Shown here: in pieces, positions 1-10,866 of the stretch | Position numbering within the stretch: position 1 is the stretch's first letter | How the letters are laid out: every line of letters starts with the position of its first letter | NCBI RefSeq assembly: GCF_017488845.2 | Contig: NZ_CP083373.1 | Coordinates: forward strand, 682,001-746,000 | Source of the DNA: Ensifer canadensis | Lineage (GTDB): Bacteria > Pseudomonadota > Alphaproteobacteria > Rhizobiales > Rhizobiaceae | Reading direction: 5' to 3' | DNA: 64,000 bases | Notes under the pieces: model-generated | Seen by the model: only the letters and a program-made list of their open reading frames with translations | What the model was told of the DNA's origin: nothing | Database searches by the model: none | Program-made: the position numbers and the translations under genes

Positions 1-1058
1 TTGCAACCGTCGACAGCATGCGCCAGATCCGCGTTGGACCCCACAGCGCCGGTTCCGAGCCAGGGCCCGCCTGCTATGGCCGTGGCGGTAAGAACCCGAC
101 CGTCACTGATGCCGATCTCATTCTCGGTCGTCTTGACCCCGACGAGTTTGCCGGCGGTGCAATGAAGCTCGATCGCTGTGCCTCTGACAAGGCAATGGAT
201 CAGGATGTGGCGTCTAAGCTTGAGACCAATGTTGCGACTGCTGCTTACGGGCTTAGCGAAGTGGTTGACGAGAACATGAGCAACGCCGCGCGAATGCATG
301 CCGTTGAAAACGGCAAGGAGCTTTCGGAGTTCACGATGATTGCCTTCGGCGGTGCGGCACCCATCCATGCCGCCCGGCTGTGCGAAAAGCTTGGAATGTC
401 GGATCTTTTGATTCCACCAGGAGCTGGTGTCGGCTCGGCAATCGGTTTCCTGAGGGCTCCATTCGGCTTTGAATCCGTTCGAAGCGCCTATAGCCGTCTA
501 AGCCGCTTCGAGGCGAAAGCGATCAACACCACCATCAGCGACTTGATCGCTGAAGCGACATCCTTCGTGCGCTCAGGAGCGCCGGACGCGGAACCGGGTC
601 TCGAATGCACTGCCTACATGCGCTATGTCGGTCAGGGCTGGGAAGTACCAGTCACCATTGAGGTGCGTGATTACATCGATAGTGACGGCGCACTGTTTCG
701 CAAATTGTTTGACGAACAGTATGAGCAGTTCTTCGGCCGCGTGATTGACGGGCTTGATGTCGAGATCGTCAGTTGGTCGCTGCGTGCCACTTCAAAGGTG
801 ATCCCGCCTGAGCGGATCGGCAAGACCGCTAAGGGAGCAGCCGCCGAGGTTCGCGGCACGCGTGAAATCTTCGACGTGCAGGAAGGCAACTTCCAAAGTG
901 CCGCGATTGTCTCCCGCAATGACATGAAGCCAGGCGATTGGGTCGCCGGTCCGGCGGTCATCACCGAACGCGAAACCTCGACCATCATCACAGCGAGCCG
1001 CGAAGTCGTCATGCAGTCCGATGGCTGCCTGCTCGTGCGTGCCAAGCAAGCTGCCTGA
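1..1058 (+). CDS. hyuA: Hydantoinase/oxoprolinase subunit A (HyuA family), 3' part
   Basis: This is the C-terminal half of a HyuA/N-methylhydantoinase A family ATPase, which with HyuB opens cyclic imides such as hydantoins or 5-oxoproline in the cytoplasm using ATP. The reading frame is open from base 3, so the gene begins upstream of the window; the ATG at 18 is internal. The family-typical segment RVGPHSAGSEPGPACYGRGG lies right at the window edge, followed by a GGAAPIHA motif typical of the actin-like ATPase core. About 350 residues are visible of a usual 650-700. The stop is 14 bases before hyuB, so the two are almost certainly one operon. The substrate cannot be told from sequence. Confidence 0.9.
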   Translation, partial: ATVDSMRQIRVGPHSAGSEPGPACYGRGGKNPTVTDADLILGRLDPDEFAGGAMKLDRCASDKAMDQDVASKLETNVATAAYGLSEVVDENMSNAARMHAVENGKELSEFTMIAFGGAAPIHAARLCEKLGMSDLLIPPGAGVGSAIGFLRAPFGFESVRSAYSRLSRFEAKAINTTISDLIAEATSFVRSGAPDAEPGLECTAYMRYVGQGWEVPVTIEVRDYIDSDGALFRKLFDEQYEQFFGRVIDGLDVEIVSWSLRATSKVIPPERIGKTAKGAAAEVRGTREIFDVQEGNFQSAAIVSRNDMKPGDWVAGPAVITERETSTIITASREVVMQSDGCLLVRAKQAA

Positions 1059-1072
1059 ACAGAGGGAAAACC

Positions 1073-2710
1073 ATGAAAACCAATGCACTTTCTGACGTCC
1101 ACATGCAGATCATGTGGAACCGGCTAATCTCCGTAGTTGAGGAGCAAGCGCTTACGCTGATCCGCACCGCGTTCAGCACCAGCGTGCGTGAGTCGGGCGA
1201 CCTGTCTGCCGGCGTGTTCAACCGCGGCGGAAAGATGATAGCTCAGGCCGTGACCGGTACACCCGGCCACGTCAACGCTATGGCGGAAGCCGTCGGCCAC
1301 TTCATCCGCGACATCGGCCCTGAAAACATCTTCGAGGGTGACGTCTATATCACCAACGACCCGTGGAAGGGCACGGGCCACCTGCACGACTTCACTGTCG
1401 TCTCGCCGAGTTTCCGGAAAGGGGATCTGGTTGGCTACTTCGCCTGCACCGCGCACGTAGTCGATGTTGGCGGTCGCGGTTTCGGGCCGGATGCCAACGA
1501 GGTCTACGAAGAAGGCATCTTCGTCCCGATCATGAAGTTTGCCGAACGCGGCGTTGTCAACAAGGACCTCGTCAACATCTTGCGCAACAATGTGCGCGAG
1601 AGTCATCAGGTGGTCGGCGATGTCTATTCGCTCGCAGCTTGCAACGAGATCGGCCATCGCCGGCTCATGGACATGATGGACGAATTCGGTCTTACGGATC
1701 TCGAAACCTTGGCCGACTTCATCTTCAAGCGCAGCTACGATGCGACAATCGAACGGATTGCGGCCCTGCCGAAGGGTTCCTATTCCAACGTAATGCGGGT
1801 CGACGGCTATGGCTCGCCGATCGACATCGCCGTGCGCCTCGATGTGGCGAACGATCATATCCTTGCGGATTTCGAAGGGACCTCGCCGCCCAGTCCGAAG
1901 GGTATCAATTGCCCGATCATCTACTCCGCAGCCTATGCCTGTTACGGTCTCAAATGCTCGATCGCGCCGGAGATCCCGAACAATCACGCCTCCCTGCTAC
2001 CGTTCCGCGTCACGGCTCCGCAAAACTGCATTCTCAATGCGCAACATCCCGCACCGGTCTCGGTGCGCCACGTCCTCGGGCATCTCGTTCCGGACGCCGT
2101 ACTTGGCGCCGTGCACAAGATGCTTCCTGGTCGCGTACCGGCGGAAGGGGCGGGTGCCTTGTGGAACCTGCACGTCAGCGTGCGGCCGTTGCAGGGTGAA
2201 AGGGCGCCGGCTGATGGCGGCCAGCGCGCAGAAGTCCTGCTCTTCAACAGTGGCGGCGCCGGTGCACGTTCCACGCTTGACGGTTTGAATGCCACGGCAT
2301 TTCCAAGCGGCGTGCACTCGATGTCGATCGAGGCGACAGAGCACGTCGGTCCGGTCATCTTCTGGCGTAAGGAACTGCGCGACGGTTCGGGCGGCGCCGG
2401 CCAGTTCCGAGGCGGCCTGGGGCAGGTCGTGGAAATCTCGCCGACCGAAGGTCACGAGATGCATTTCAACGCCATGTTCGACCGCGTCGAACACCCCGCG
2501 CGCGGCCGCAATGGCGGCGAGAACGGCGCTCCTGGCGCAGTGTTGCTCGACGACGGAACGCGCTTGGCCTCGAAGGGTCGGCAACATGTTCCCGCTGGTC
2601 GCCGGTTAATTCTCCAGCTTCCTGGCGGCGGCGGCTATGGCCTGGCAGACACGCGCGATCCAACAGCCGCTAAGCGGGACAGCGATTTCGACTACGTCCC
2701 TACCAGATAA
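1073..2710 (+). CDS. hyuB: Hydantoinase/oxoprolinase subunit B (HyuB family)
   Basis: 545-residue HyuB family protein, full length for the family and the partner of the preceding subunit A. The ATG at 1073 is chosen because GAGGGA precedes it by a few bases and the downstream sequence begins with the family N-terminus (HMQIMWNRL, then SVRESGDLS). Inner motifs include ITNDPWKGTGHLHD and a glycine-rich C-terminus (LPGGGGYG) that are standard for the family. Longer upstream extension of the frame overlaps hyuA and is not needed. The aminotransferase that follows after a 70-base gap suggests use of an amino-acid-like or cyclic-imide carbon and nitrogen source, but that link is inference. Confidence 0.9.
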   Translation: MKTNALSDVHMQIMWNRLISVVEEQALTLIRTAFSTSVRESGDLSAGVFNRGGKMIAQAVTGTPGHVNAMAEAVGHFIRDIGPENIFEGDVYITNDPWKGTGHLHDFTVVSPSFRKGDLVGYFACTAHVVDVGGRGFGPDANEVYEEGIFVPIMKFAERGVVNKDLVNILRNNVRESHQVVGDVYSLAACNEIGHRRLMDMMDEFGLTDLETLADFIFKRSYDATIERIAALPKGSYSNVMRVDGYGSPIDIAVRLDVANDHILADFEGTSPPSPKGINCPIIYSAAYACYGLKCSIAPEIPNNHASLLPFRVTAPQNCILNAQHPAPVSVRHVLGHLVPDAVLGAVHKMLPGRVPAEGAGALWNLHVSVRPLQGERAPADGGQRAEVLLFNSGGAGARSTLDGLNATAFPSGVHSMSIEATEHVGPVIFWRKELRDGSGGAGQFRGGLGQVVEISPTEGHEMHFNAMFDRVEHPARGRNGGENGAPGAVLLDDGTRLASKGRQHVPAGRRLILQLPGGGGYGLADTRDPTAAKRDSDFDYVPTR

Positions 2711-2781
2711 TCCTCCCGGGGGCCGGGCGGGGCGGAAGCTTCGTCCGGCTCTAAATGTCAATCAGTCCAAGGAAGCCGGAG

Positions 2782-4972
<2,191 letters not shown>

Positions 4973-5040
4973 TGGGTAAAACGGTCGCCCTTGTCCCGCG
5001 TGATGAGGGCGAACCTATTCATTTTCTCGCAGGAGGTCCC

Positions 5041-6474
5041 ATGACATTGCACCAGAACCTGATTGCCGGCGAATGGGTTGGCGGTAATGGCGTTGCCAAT
5101 ATCAATCCGTCCGACACCAACGACGTGATCGGGGAATATGCCCGCGCCTCGGCCGAGGATGCGAAGGCGGCGATCGCCGCGGCCAAGGCCGCCCTTCCGG
5201 CCTGGTCACGCTCCGGCATCCTCGAGCGTCATGCGATCCTTCGAAAGACCGCCGACGAGATCCTGGCGCGCAAGGACGAGCTCGGGCGGCTGTTGTCGCG
5301 CGAGGAGGGCAAGACGCTGGCAGAAGGCATCGGCGAGACCGTGCGCGCCGGCCAGATCTTCGACTTCTTTGCCGGCGAGGCGCTGCGGTTGGCTGGCGAA
5401 ATCATCCCCTCGGTGCGCCCTGATATCGGCGTCGAGATCACCCGCGAGCCGGTCGGCGTCGTCGGCATCATCACGCCATGGAATTTCCCGATCGCCATTC
5501 CCGCCTGGAAGATCGCGCCGGCGCTCTGCTACGGCAACACCGTCGTCTTCAAGCCTGCCGACCTCGTGCCGGGCTCGGCATGGTCGATTGTCGACATTCT
5601 CCATCGTGCCGGCCTGCCGAAGGGCGTGTTGAACTTGGTGATGGGCAAGGGTTCGGTCGTCGGCCAGACGATGCTCGACAGCCCCGACATTCACGCGATC
5701 ACCTTTACCGGCTCGACCGGCACCGGCAAACGCGTGGCACTGGCCTCGGTCGAGCACAATCGCAAATACCAGCTGGAAATGGGCGGCAAGAACCCGTTCG
5801 TGGTGCTCGACGACGCCGATCTTAGCGTTGCCGTCGAAGCCGCCGTCAATTCCGCCTTTTTCTCCACCGGCCAGCGTTGCACCGCCTCGTCGCGGGTGAT
5901 CGTGACCGAAGGCATTCACGACCGGTTCGTGGCGGCAATGGGCGAGCGCATGAAGGGGCTCACCATCGACGATGCGCTGAAGGCCGGCACCCATATCGGC
6001 CCGGTGGTCGACCAGAGCCAGCTCAACCAGGACACCGACTACATCGCCATCGGCAAACGGGAAGGCGCCAAACTCGCCTTCGGCGGCGAGCTTTTGAAGC
6101 GCGACACGCCCGGCTTCTACCTGCAGCCGGCGCTGTTTACCGAGGCAACCAACCAGATGCGCATCTCGCGCGAAGAAATCTTCGGACCAGTCGCTTCGGT
6201 AATCCGGGTGAAGGATTATGACGAGGCGCTTGCCGTTGCCAATGACACGCCGTTCGGGCTGTCGTCGGGCATTGCCACCACCAGCCTGAAACATGCGACG
6301 CATTTCAAGCGCAATGCCGAGGCCGGCATGGTGATGGTCAACCTGCCGACCGCCGGCGTCGATTTCCACGTGCCCTTCGGTGGCCGCAAAGGCTCCTCCC
6401 ATGGCTCGCGCGAGCAAGGTCGCTATGCCGCCGAATTCTACACAACCGTCAAGACGGCATACACATCGGCGTAG
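5041..6474 (+). CDS. Aldehyde dehydrogenase, probably alpha-ketoglutarate semialdehyde dehydrogenase
   Basis: 477-residue NAD(P)-dependent aldehyde dehydrogenase. Catalytic Cys280 lies in STGQRCTASS and the general-base Glu246 in LEMGGKNP; the FTGSTGTGK loop near 222-230 and TPWNFP near 145-150 are standard. The ATG at 5041 follows AGGAGG by five bases; the open frame reaches upstream into kdgD but has no better start. Its place directly after kdgD suggests oxidation of 2,5-dioxopentanoate to 2-oxoglutarate, the last step of glucarate/galactarate breakdown. Succinate-semialdehyde dehydrogenases are close relatives, so the substrate call is from context. A clear terminator follows at 6538-6570. 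Confidence 0.87.
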   Translation: MTLHQNLIAGEWVGGNGVANINPSDTNDVIGEYARASAEDAKAAIAAAKAALPAWSRSGILERHAILRKTADEILARKDELGRLLSREEGKTLAEGIGETVRAGQIFDFFAGEALRLAGEIIPSVRPDIGVEITREPVGVVGIITPWNFPIAIPAWKIAPALCYGNTVVFKPADLVPGSAWSIVDILHRAGLPKGVLNLVMGKGSVVGQTMLDSPDIHAITFTGSTGTGKRVALASVEHNRKYQLEMGGKNPFVVLDDADLSVAVEAAVNSAFFSTGQRCTASSRVIVTEGIHDRFVAAMGERMKGLTIDDALKAGTHIGPVVDQSQLNQDTDYIAIGKREGAKLAFGGELLKRDTPGFYLQPALFTEATNQMRISREEIFGPVASVIRVKDYDEALAVANDTPFGLSSGIATTSLKHATHFKRNAEAGMVMVNLPTAGVDFHVPFGGRKGSSHGSREQGRYAAEFYTTVKTAYTSA

Positions 6475-6537
6475 GTGCTGTCAGAGATGCGAGGGGCGCG
6501 CGCGTGGGAACGCTGTTACATGCTCGATGCTCTTGAA

Positions 6538-6570
6538 CAACGCCAGCGCGATGAGGGCGTTGCTTTTTAG
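6538..6570 (+). terminator. Rho-independent terminator after the kdgD-dehydrogenase genes
   Basis: Seven-base perfect stem CAACGCC (6538-6544) and GGCGTTG (6556-6562) with an 11-base loop, followed by CTTTTTAG. It lies between the dehydrogenase and the convergent RidA gene and would end the plus-strand transcript. Confidence 0.75.
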
Positions 6571-6588
6571 ATCAGTGTGGGAATGTCC

Positions 6589-6993
6589 CTATTCGTTAGA
6601 ATGGCGTAGCGTCAACACCGCCTCCACTTCGATCTGTGCGCCCTTTGGCAGGGCGGACACTTCGAAGCATGCGCGAGCGGGAAACGGTGCCTTGAAGAAG
6701 GTAGCGTACTCCGCGTTGAGTGCGCCGAATTTCGACATGTCAGTAATCAGCACAGTCGTTTTCACTGTCCGGGCAAGGTTGGTTCCGGCTTCCGTTGCGA
6801 TGGCGGAGATGTTCTTTAGGCACTGGCGCAGTTGTAGCACCGGGTCTTTCGAAACGATCTCACCCGTGGCCGGATCGATCGGCAATTGGCCAGAAACAAA
6901 CAGAAGTTGTCCCGTGCTTATCGCCTGTGAAAAGGGGCCAACTGCGGCGGGGGCGTTGGTGGTGGATATGGCTGAAAGCAAATTGGTCTCCAT
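6589..6993 (-). CDS. RidA/YjgF/YER057c/UK114 family protein
   Basis: 134-residue RidA-family protein (family members are usually near 130). Members hydrolyse reactive enamine/imine intermediates released by PLP enzymes or act on related carbonyl and imino compounds in catabolic pathways. Typical features are PFSQAI near the N-terminus, the LFVSGQLPIDP strand, and a C-terminal region with ARACFEVSALPKGAQIEVEA, which holds the conserved Arg and Glu of the active cleft. I placed the start at 6993, where the family N-terminus begins; 32 upstream in-frame codons do not look like family sequence and no good ribosome site is visible. It is convergent with the aminotransferase-kdgD cluster. Confidence 0.85.
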   Translation of the reverse strand: METNLLSAISTTNAPAAVGPFSQAISTGQLLFVSGQLPIDPATGEIVSKDPVLQLRQCLKNISAIATEAGTNLARTVKTTVLITDMSKFGALNAEYATFFKAPFPARACFEVSALPKGAQIEVEAVLTLRHSNE

Positions 6994-7213
6994 TACCGGT
7001 TTGTATCGTTTCAGAGTGCGCCAAGGATAATCCCACAAGACGTGAAGCGACTTTGGGTTGAGATTTGCAAGGAAGGGGCCAGGCGCCAAATGCGAACATG
7101 TCTCTGCTGAGTTCTTTAGTCTTCGGCCTCGGCAGCGGCGTTGCCACCCAAGGCCGAGGCCAGCTAGCCTTCAACAGCATCCATCTCGATTTCGATGGTG
7201 AGGGAACGGATAC

Positions 7214-7596
7214 ATGACCATCGACTACAACGAGACTACCAATCCTGCGCTCACCGGATTCAAGGGGCGTTGTCCGCGTTGTCAACGGGGACACCTGTTT
7301 AACGGGCTCCTGTCATTGGCGTCGTCTTGTGAGGTCAGTGGTCTGGACTATGCGTTCGCTGACCCTGCGGACGGCCCGCATTTTTCGCCATGAGTATCGT
7401 CGCCGTTCCTGCGCTTGCTTTCGCTCTGTGGCTCCAACTGACATTCGAGCCCTCGCTCTGGGTACATCTTTCAACTCTACCTTTAACCACGGCAGCATGT
7501 GTCGTGCTGTTGAGGCCTTTGAAAGGCTGGCTGGTATGCTCCCAATACTTTCATAAAGCCGAAGAAGGCCACATCGATCGGAACTGGCGAAGTTGA
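7214..7596 (+). pseudogene. DUF983 family membrane protein split by a frameshift
   Basis: Two adjoining frames together give a DUF983 protein of about 127 residues, the normal family length. Frame one (7214-7393, 59 residues) carries the zinc-ribbon part with CPRCQRGHLF and CEVSGLDY followed by ADPADGPHF. Frame two (7390-7596, 68 residues) carries the membrane part, LTFEPSLWVHL then LLRPLKGWLVCSQYFHKAEEG. The switch falls at a run of five T at 7381-7385. The first frame ends in TGA overlapping an ATG (ATGA at 7390), so coupled translation of two pieces is conceivable, but a one-base indel in a decayed gene is simpler. A 39-codon frame at 7098-7217 overlaps the start by ATGA and is unrecognised. 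Confidence 0.7.
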
Positions 7597-7836
7597 ATGG
7601 AAGACCTCGCGTCGGCGCGGAGGCAGTCTTGTTCGCCGTCGGGATCACGGTCCGTTCGAACGACAGGTCCTTTGCTGCTAAACCAGACACACCAGATCTG
7701 TTCCACCCAGCCGTCCCCGCATGATCTTTTGCGAGCGAGACAAAGAGAAGGACATCCTCGCGTCTGGGTGTATGCAGAACTCGATGGGATTGCAGGGCAA
7801 ACGGGTCCCGGCCATGATGACGCGGGACCCTGGCCT

Positions 7837-8826
7837 TTAAGCGATGTCTACGACGAGCTTTCCGTCAACCTGGCCGGCTTCAATCAACTCGTGGGCCGCC
7901 ATCACATTCTCAAGTGTGAAGGACCGATCGTCGAGACGCGGCATCAACTGACCCCTTTCTGCAAGGCGCGTTGCTTCCCGCATGATGTCCCCGTGATGCT
8001 CACGACCTTCGCCAGTGAGTAGCGGAAGCAGTGTGAACACGCCGGAGTATGTCGCCGCCTTGAATGAAAGCGGGGCGAGGGCGTGCGAGCCCCAGCCGAG
8101 GCAGCTAACCACATGCCCAAAGCGGGCGACTGCCTTGAACGCAGTGTCCAGACCAGCGCCGCCAATCGTGTCGTAGACGACGTCGAATCCTTGCCCTTGT
8201 GTGTATTTGGCGACGTATTCTTCAACGGTTTCCGTGGCGTAGTCGATCGGCGTCGCATTGAGGCTCTTGATGTAGTCAGCCTTCCGGGCTCCATCGACTG
8301 CATAGACGTCCGCACCAAGAGATTTGCCAATCTGAACTGCTACGTGTCCGACCCCGCCACCGCCACCGAGGACGAGCACCTTCTGGCCAGCCCGGACGCC
8401 CACACGGTCCACGAGGCCTTCCCACGCCGTGATGAAGATGAGCGGTAGCGCAGCCGCTTCACGCATGGAAAGGTGAGATGGCTTAATGGCCAGCAGCCGT
8501 GCATCGACGGCCGCAAGTTCTGCCAGCGAACCTTGCACGCCGGCTACGCCGCCTGTCATGCCATAGACTTCATCTCCGCGGCGAAACCCCGTCACGCCTG
8601 CACCGACTTCTTCAACAATCCCGGCAAGGTCGATACCTAGGATTGCGGGAAGCGGATGACGGGCGTGAGCGGCTGCACCTGCGCGGATTTTCGTGTCCAA
8701 TGGGTTTACGCCACTCACCTTTACGCGGACGAGCACCTGACCTTCGCCCGCAACCGGTCGTGCAATCTGCGCGACACGGAATTCGGTACCGTGATTTTCA
8801 AGAACTAATGCTTTCATCGTGCCCAT
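7837..8826 (-). CDS. Zinc-less medium-chain oxidoreductase, NADPH:quinone reductase-like
   Basis: 329-residue MDR-superfamily protein. It has the N-terminal GroES-like domain (VSGVNPLDTKIRAG, GIDLAGIVEEVG) and a Rossmann domain with VLVLGGGGGVGHVAVQIGK around residues 145-163. The cysteine and histidine zinc ligands of alcohol dehydrogenases are absent, which fits quinone oxidoreductase or enoyl/zeta-crystallin-like enzymes reducing quinones or activated alkenes with NADPH. The ATG at 8826 follows GAAAGGGA. It is divergent from a LysR gene across a 106-base gap with a 17-base dyad, the common arrangement for a LysR regulator and its target. Confidence 0.85.
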   Translation of the reverse strand: MGTMKALVLENHGTEFRVAQIARPVAGEGQVLVRVKVSGVNPLDTKIRAGAAAHARHPLPAILGIDLAGIVEEVGAGVTGFRRGDEVYGMTGGVAGVQGSLAELAAVDARLLAIKPSHLSMREAAALPLIFITAWEGLVDRVGVRAGQKVLVLGGGGGVGHVAVQIGKSLGADVYAVDGARKADYIKSLNATPIDYATETVEEYVAKYTQGQGFDVVYDTIGGAGLDTAFKAVARFGHVVSCLGWGSHALAPLSFKAATYSGVFTLLPLLTGEGREHHGDIMREATRLAERGQLMPRLDDRSFTLENVMAAHELIEAGQVDGKLVVDIA

Positions 8827-8894
8827 AGGATTGATCCCTTTCACTTGATGTCAGCACTTTGCTCTGGAAGCTTCCGAATGGACATCATATAGCT

Positions 8895-8911
8895 TGCATG
8901 TTGATCATGCA
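8895..8911. promoter_or_regulatory. Dyad between the MDR gene and the LysR gene, candidate operator
   Basis: Perfect six-base arms TGCATG (8895-8900) and CATGCA (8906-8911) around TTGAT lie in the 106-base divergent intergenic region, 21 bases before the LysR ATG. The position suits binding by the LysR protein with effects on both promoters. No binding data can be inferred. Confidence 0.45.
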
Positions 8912-8932
8912 TTTTTGAATGGGTCGTAAGTC

Positions 8933-9805
8933 ATGATGGAATGGAGCGACATTCGTCTTTTCCTTGCGATCGCGAGGGAAGGAACGCTGGGTGCGGCCGC
9001 GAGAAAGTTGGGCCTGACGCAGCCGACTATGGGAAGACGACTAAAGACTCTTGAGGCCGCGGTCGGCCACTCGCTGTTCCAACGCACACCGGACGGGTTT
9101 GTCCTGACAGATGAGGGTGCCGTCGTAATGGGGCACGCCGAGCGGATGGAGGAGGAGGCGATCGCACTCCAGCGCCAACTTGCGGGTACCGAGAACACGT
9201 TGTCCGGCACCTTGCGGATATCCTGCTCTGACTGGTTCGGCGTCCATGTTCTCGCCCCCATCCTTGCCGACTTCAGACGTGTGCATCCCAATGTAATCAT
9301 CGAGATTCTCACTGACTCCAGGCTTTTGAACCTGGCGCGTCGCGAAGCCGATCTGGTTTTCCGGATACGGTCCTTCACGGAGCCGGAAGTCATTTCACGC
9401 AAGCTACTGCATATTCCCTATGGCCTGTATGTCGCCAAAGGATCGGACGACCCTTCGCCCGGCACAGGAGCGGGATTCAGCGTGATCATTATGGATGAGG
9501 CACTTGGAAGCATGCCCGATGTGGCTTGGCTTAAGGGCCGGTTCCCGAATGCGAAAGTTTCGATTCGAAGCAACAATCGCGATGTTCAGGCACGGTTATG
9601 CGCAGATGGTGCAGGTATGGCCGTTCTTCCGAGGCCGCTGGGGGACTCGATGGAGGGGTTGAAGCGTGTCGACGTGTCGGAGGCTCCCCCTGGAAGGGAT
9701 ACCTGGCTAGGGTATCATCAGGATCTACGACGCCTTCCACGGCTTCGAGCGGTTATTCAGTTTGTTGGTGAGCAAGCGCAAATAATACAGCGCCTATATC
9801 GCTAA
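8933..9805 (+). CDS. LysR family transcriptional regulator
   Basis: 290-residue LysR-type regulator. The N-terminal winged helix-turn-helix is clear (LFLAIAREGTLGAAARKLGLTQPTMGRRLKTLE, read in segments over residues 9-41), followed by a periplasmic-binding-like effector domain from about residue 90. Two consecutive ATGs (8933, 8936) could start it. It is divergent from the MDR oxidoreductase at 7837-8826 and probably controls it, with the dyad at 8895-8911 as candidate operator. The effector is unknown. Confidence 0.87.
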   Translation: MMEWSDIRLFLAIAREGTLGAAARKLGLTQPTMGRRLKTLEAAVGHSLFQRTPDGFVLTDEGAVVMGHAERMEEEAIALQRQLAGTENTLSGTLRISCSDWFGVHVLAPILADFRRVHPNVIIEILTDSRLLNLARREADLVFRIRSFTEPEVISRKLLHIPYGLYVAKGSDDPSPGTGAGFSVIIMDEALGSMPDVAWLKGRFPNAKVSIRSNNRDVQARLCADGAGMAVLPRPLGDSMEGLKRVDVSEAPPGRDTWLGYHQDLRRLPRLRAVIQFVGEQAQIIQRLYR

Positions 9806-10254
9806 TGCCGCCTCTGCGCGCAGCGGGCGTATTTGAACGCTTGTCAGACCGCGGCCTACCCGCATCCAAGGCGTCCAAGGCTAGATCTGACTGGCCTCGT
9901 CCAGCAGGTCGACTCTCGTAGTCCGGGCGGAAGAAATTGCGCGTCGCAGGTCATGCTGCGCGCCTCTCCGGCGACAGACTTTGAAGCCAGTGTTCATGAC
10001 GAGCCCGCGAATGCCCGCTCGTGGCTTATGAGGACTGCTGCGAAAACAGGATGCGATGGACGTCGGACATCTGCGCGCGGTGGATTCGAGATCGCTTCTA
10101 AAAAACAATTCGGCGGACGGCCCGTGATCCGAGCTTCTGATCTGGGCAGCAGCGAAAACAGGCCCGATGGCCGCCGGAAACGAGGCAATTCAAGCGTCCG
10201 TTGTTGGACCGGCGACACCTTGTAGTCTGGAGCAACACATTGGAGATTGGACAC
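9806..10254. other. Intergenic stretch without a recognised gene
   Basis: About 450 bases between the LysR gene and the VOC gene. Frames on both strands are open here (for example 9833-10225 plus and 9994-10443 minus), but their translations are arginine/proline-rich, match no family I know and overlap each other, so I do not call them. Confidence 0.5.
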
Positions 10255-10866
10255 ATGGCGCTCAGGCGGATGGACAACGTAGGAATCGTCGTCGAAGATC
10301 TGGGAGGGTCGATTGATTTCTTTCGCGAACTCGGCCTCGAGCTCGAAGGGCGGACCACGATCGAAGGTGAATGGGCCGGACGTGTCACTGGACTGGGCGA
10401 TCAGCATGTCGAGATTGCCATGATGCGTACGCCAGACGGCCATAGTCGGCTAGAGCTCTCCCGCTTCCTCTCCCCGCCTGTGATTGCAGATCACCGGAAC
10501 GCTCCGGTTAACGCCCTAGGCTACCTGCGCGTCATGTTCGCGGTGGACGACATTGACGAGACGCTTGAAAGGCTCCGCACCCGCGGCGCGCAGCTCGTAG
10601 GCGAAGTAGTCCAGTATAGAGACGCTTACCGCCTCTGCTACGTCCGTGGGCCTGAAGGACTTCTCATCGGGCTCGCCCAAATGTCTGCGAGTGCGTCCGA
10701 GGCGGGCCTGTTCGGGCCGGCTCGCCCACTAACGTCACCGTCAACTGCCTCGCGCCCAGCGCTCCCGCCGGCTCAAGGGTTGGAGATCGGGGCAACAGGC
10801 CGTTCAAACCTATCGGCAACGCCGTTGCTCGCGAGACTGTCGCGGATCTGCTGTCGAACCCAGTAA
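10255..10866 (+). CDS. VOC-fold (glyoxalase/bleomycin-resistance) protein with an odd C-terminus
   Basis: 203 residues. The first 140 or so form a vicinal-oxygen-chelate domain: it starts MALRRMDNVGIVVEDLG, has a His-Val-Glu strand (GLGDQHVEIAMM), and ends in YVRGPEGLLIGLAQ. Such proteins bind a divalent metal and act as lyases, dioxygenases or drug-binding proteins; the role here is unknown. GGAGA precedes ATG 10255. After residue 145 the sequence becomes Ala/Ser/Pro-rich without family resemblance and overlaps the last 94 bases of the convergent LysR gene, which suggests loss of an original stop codon and read-through. Confidence 0.75.
   Translation: MALRRMDNVGIVVEDLGGSIDFFRELGLELEGRTTIEGEWAGRVTGLGDQHVEIAMMRTPDGHSRLELSRFLSPPVIADHRNAPVNALGYLRVMFAVDDIDETLERLRTRGAQLVGEVVQYRDAYRLCYVRGPEGLLIGLAQMSASASEAGLFGPARPLTSPSTASRPALPPAQGLEIGATGRSNLSATPLLARLSRICCRTQ

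Noticed and set aside
1124..1987. 287-codon open frame on the minus strand
   Set aside because: Lies fully within hyuB on the other strand and looks like a GC-driven shadow.
5206..6417. 403-codon open frame on the minus strand
   Set aside because: It is antisense to the aldehyde dehydrogenase, which has all catalytic motifs; the translation has no family resemblance and reflects high GC at third positions.
9833..10225. 130-codon frame after the LysR gene
   Set aside because: Composition is unlike the real genes here and the opposite strand is equally open; no motif found.
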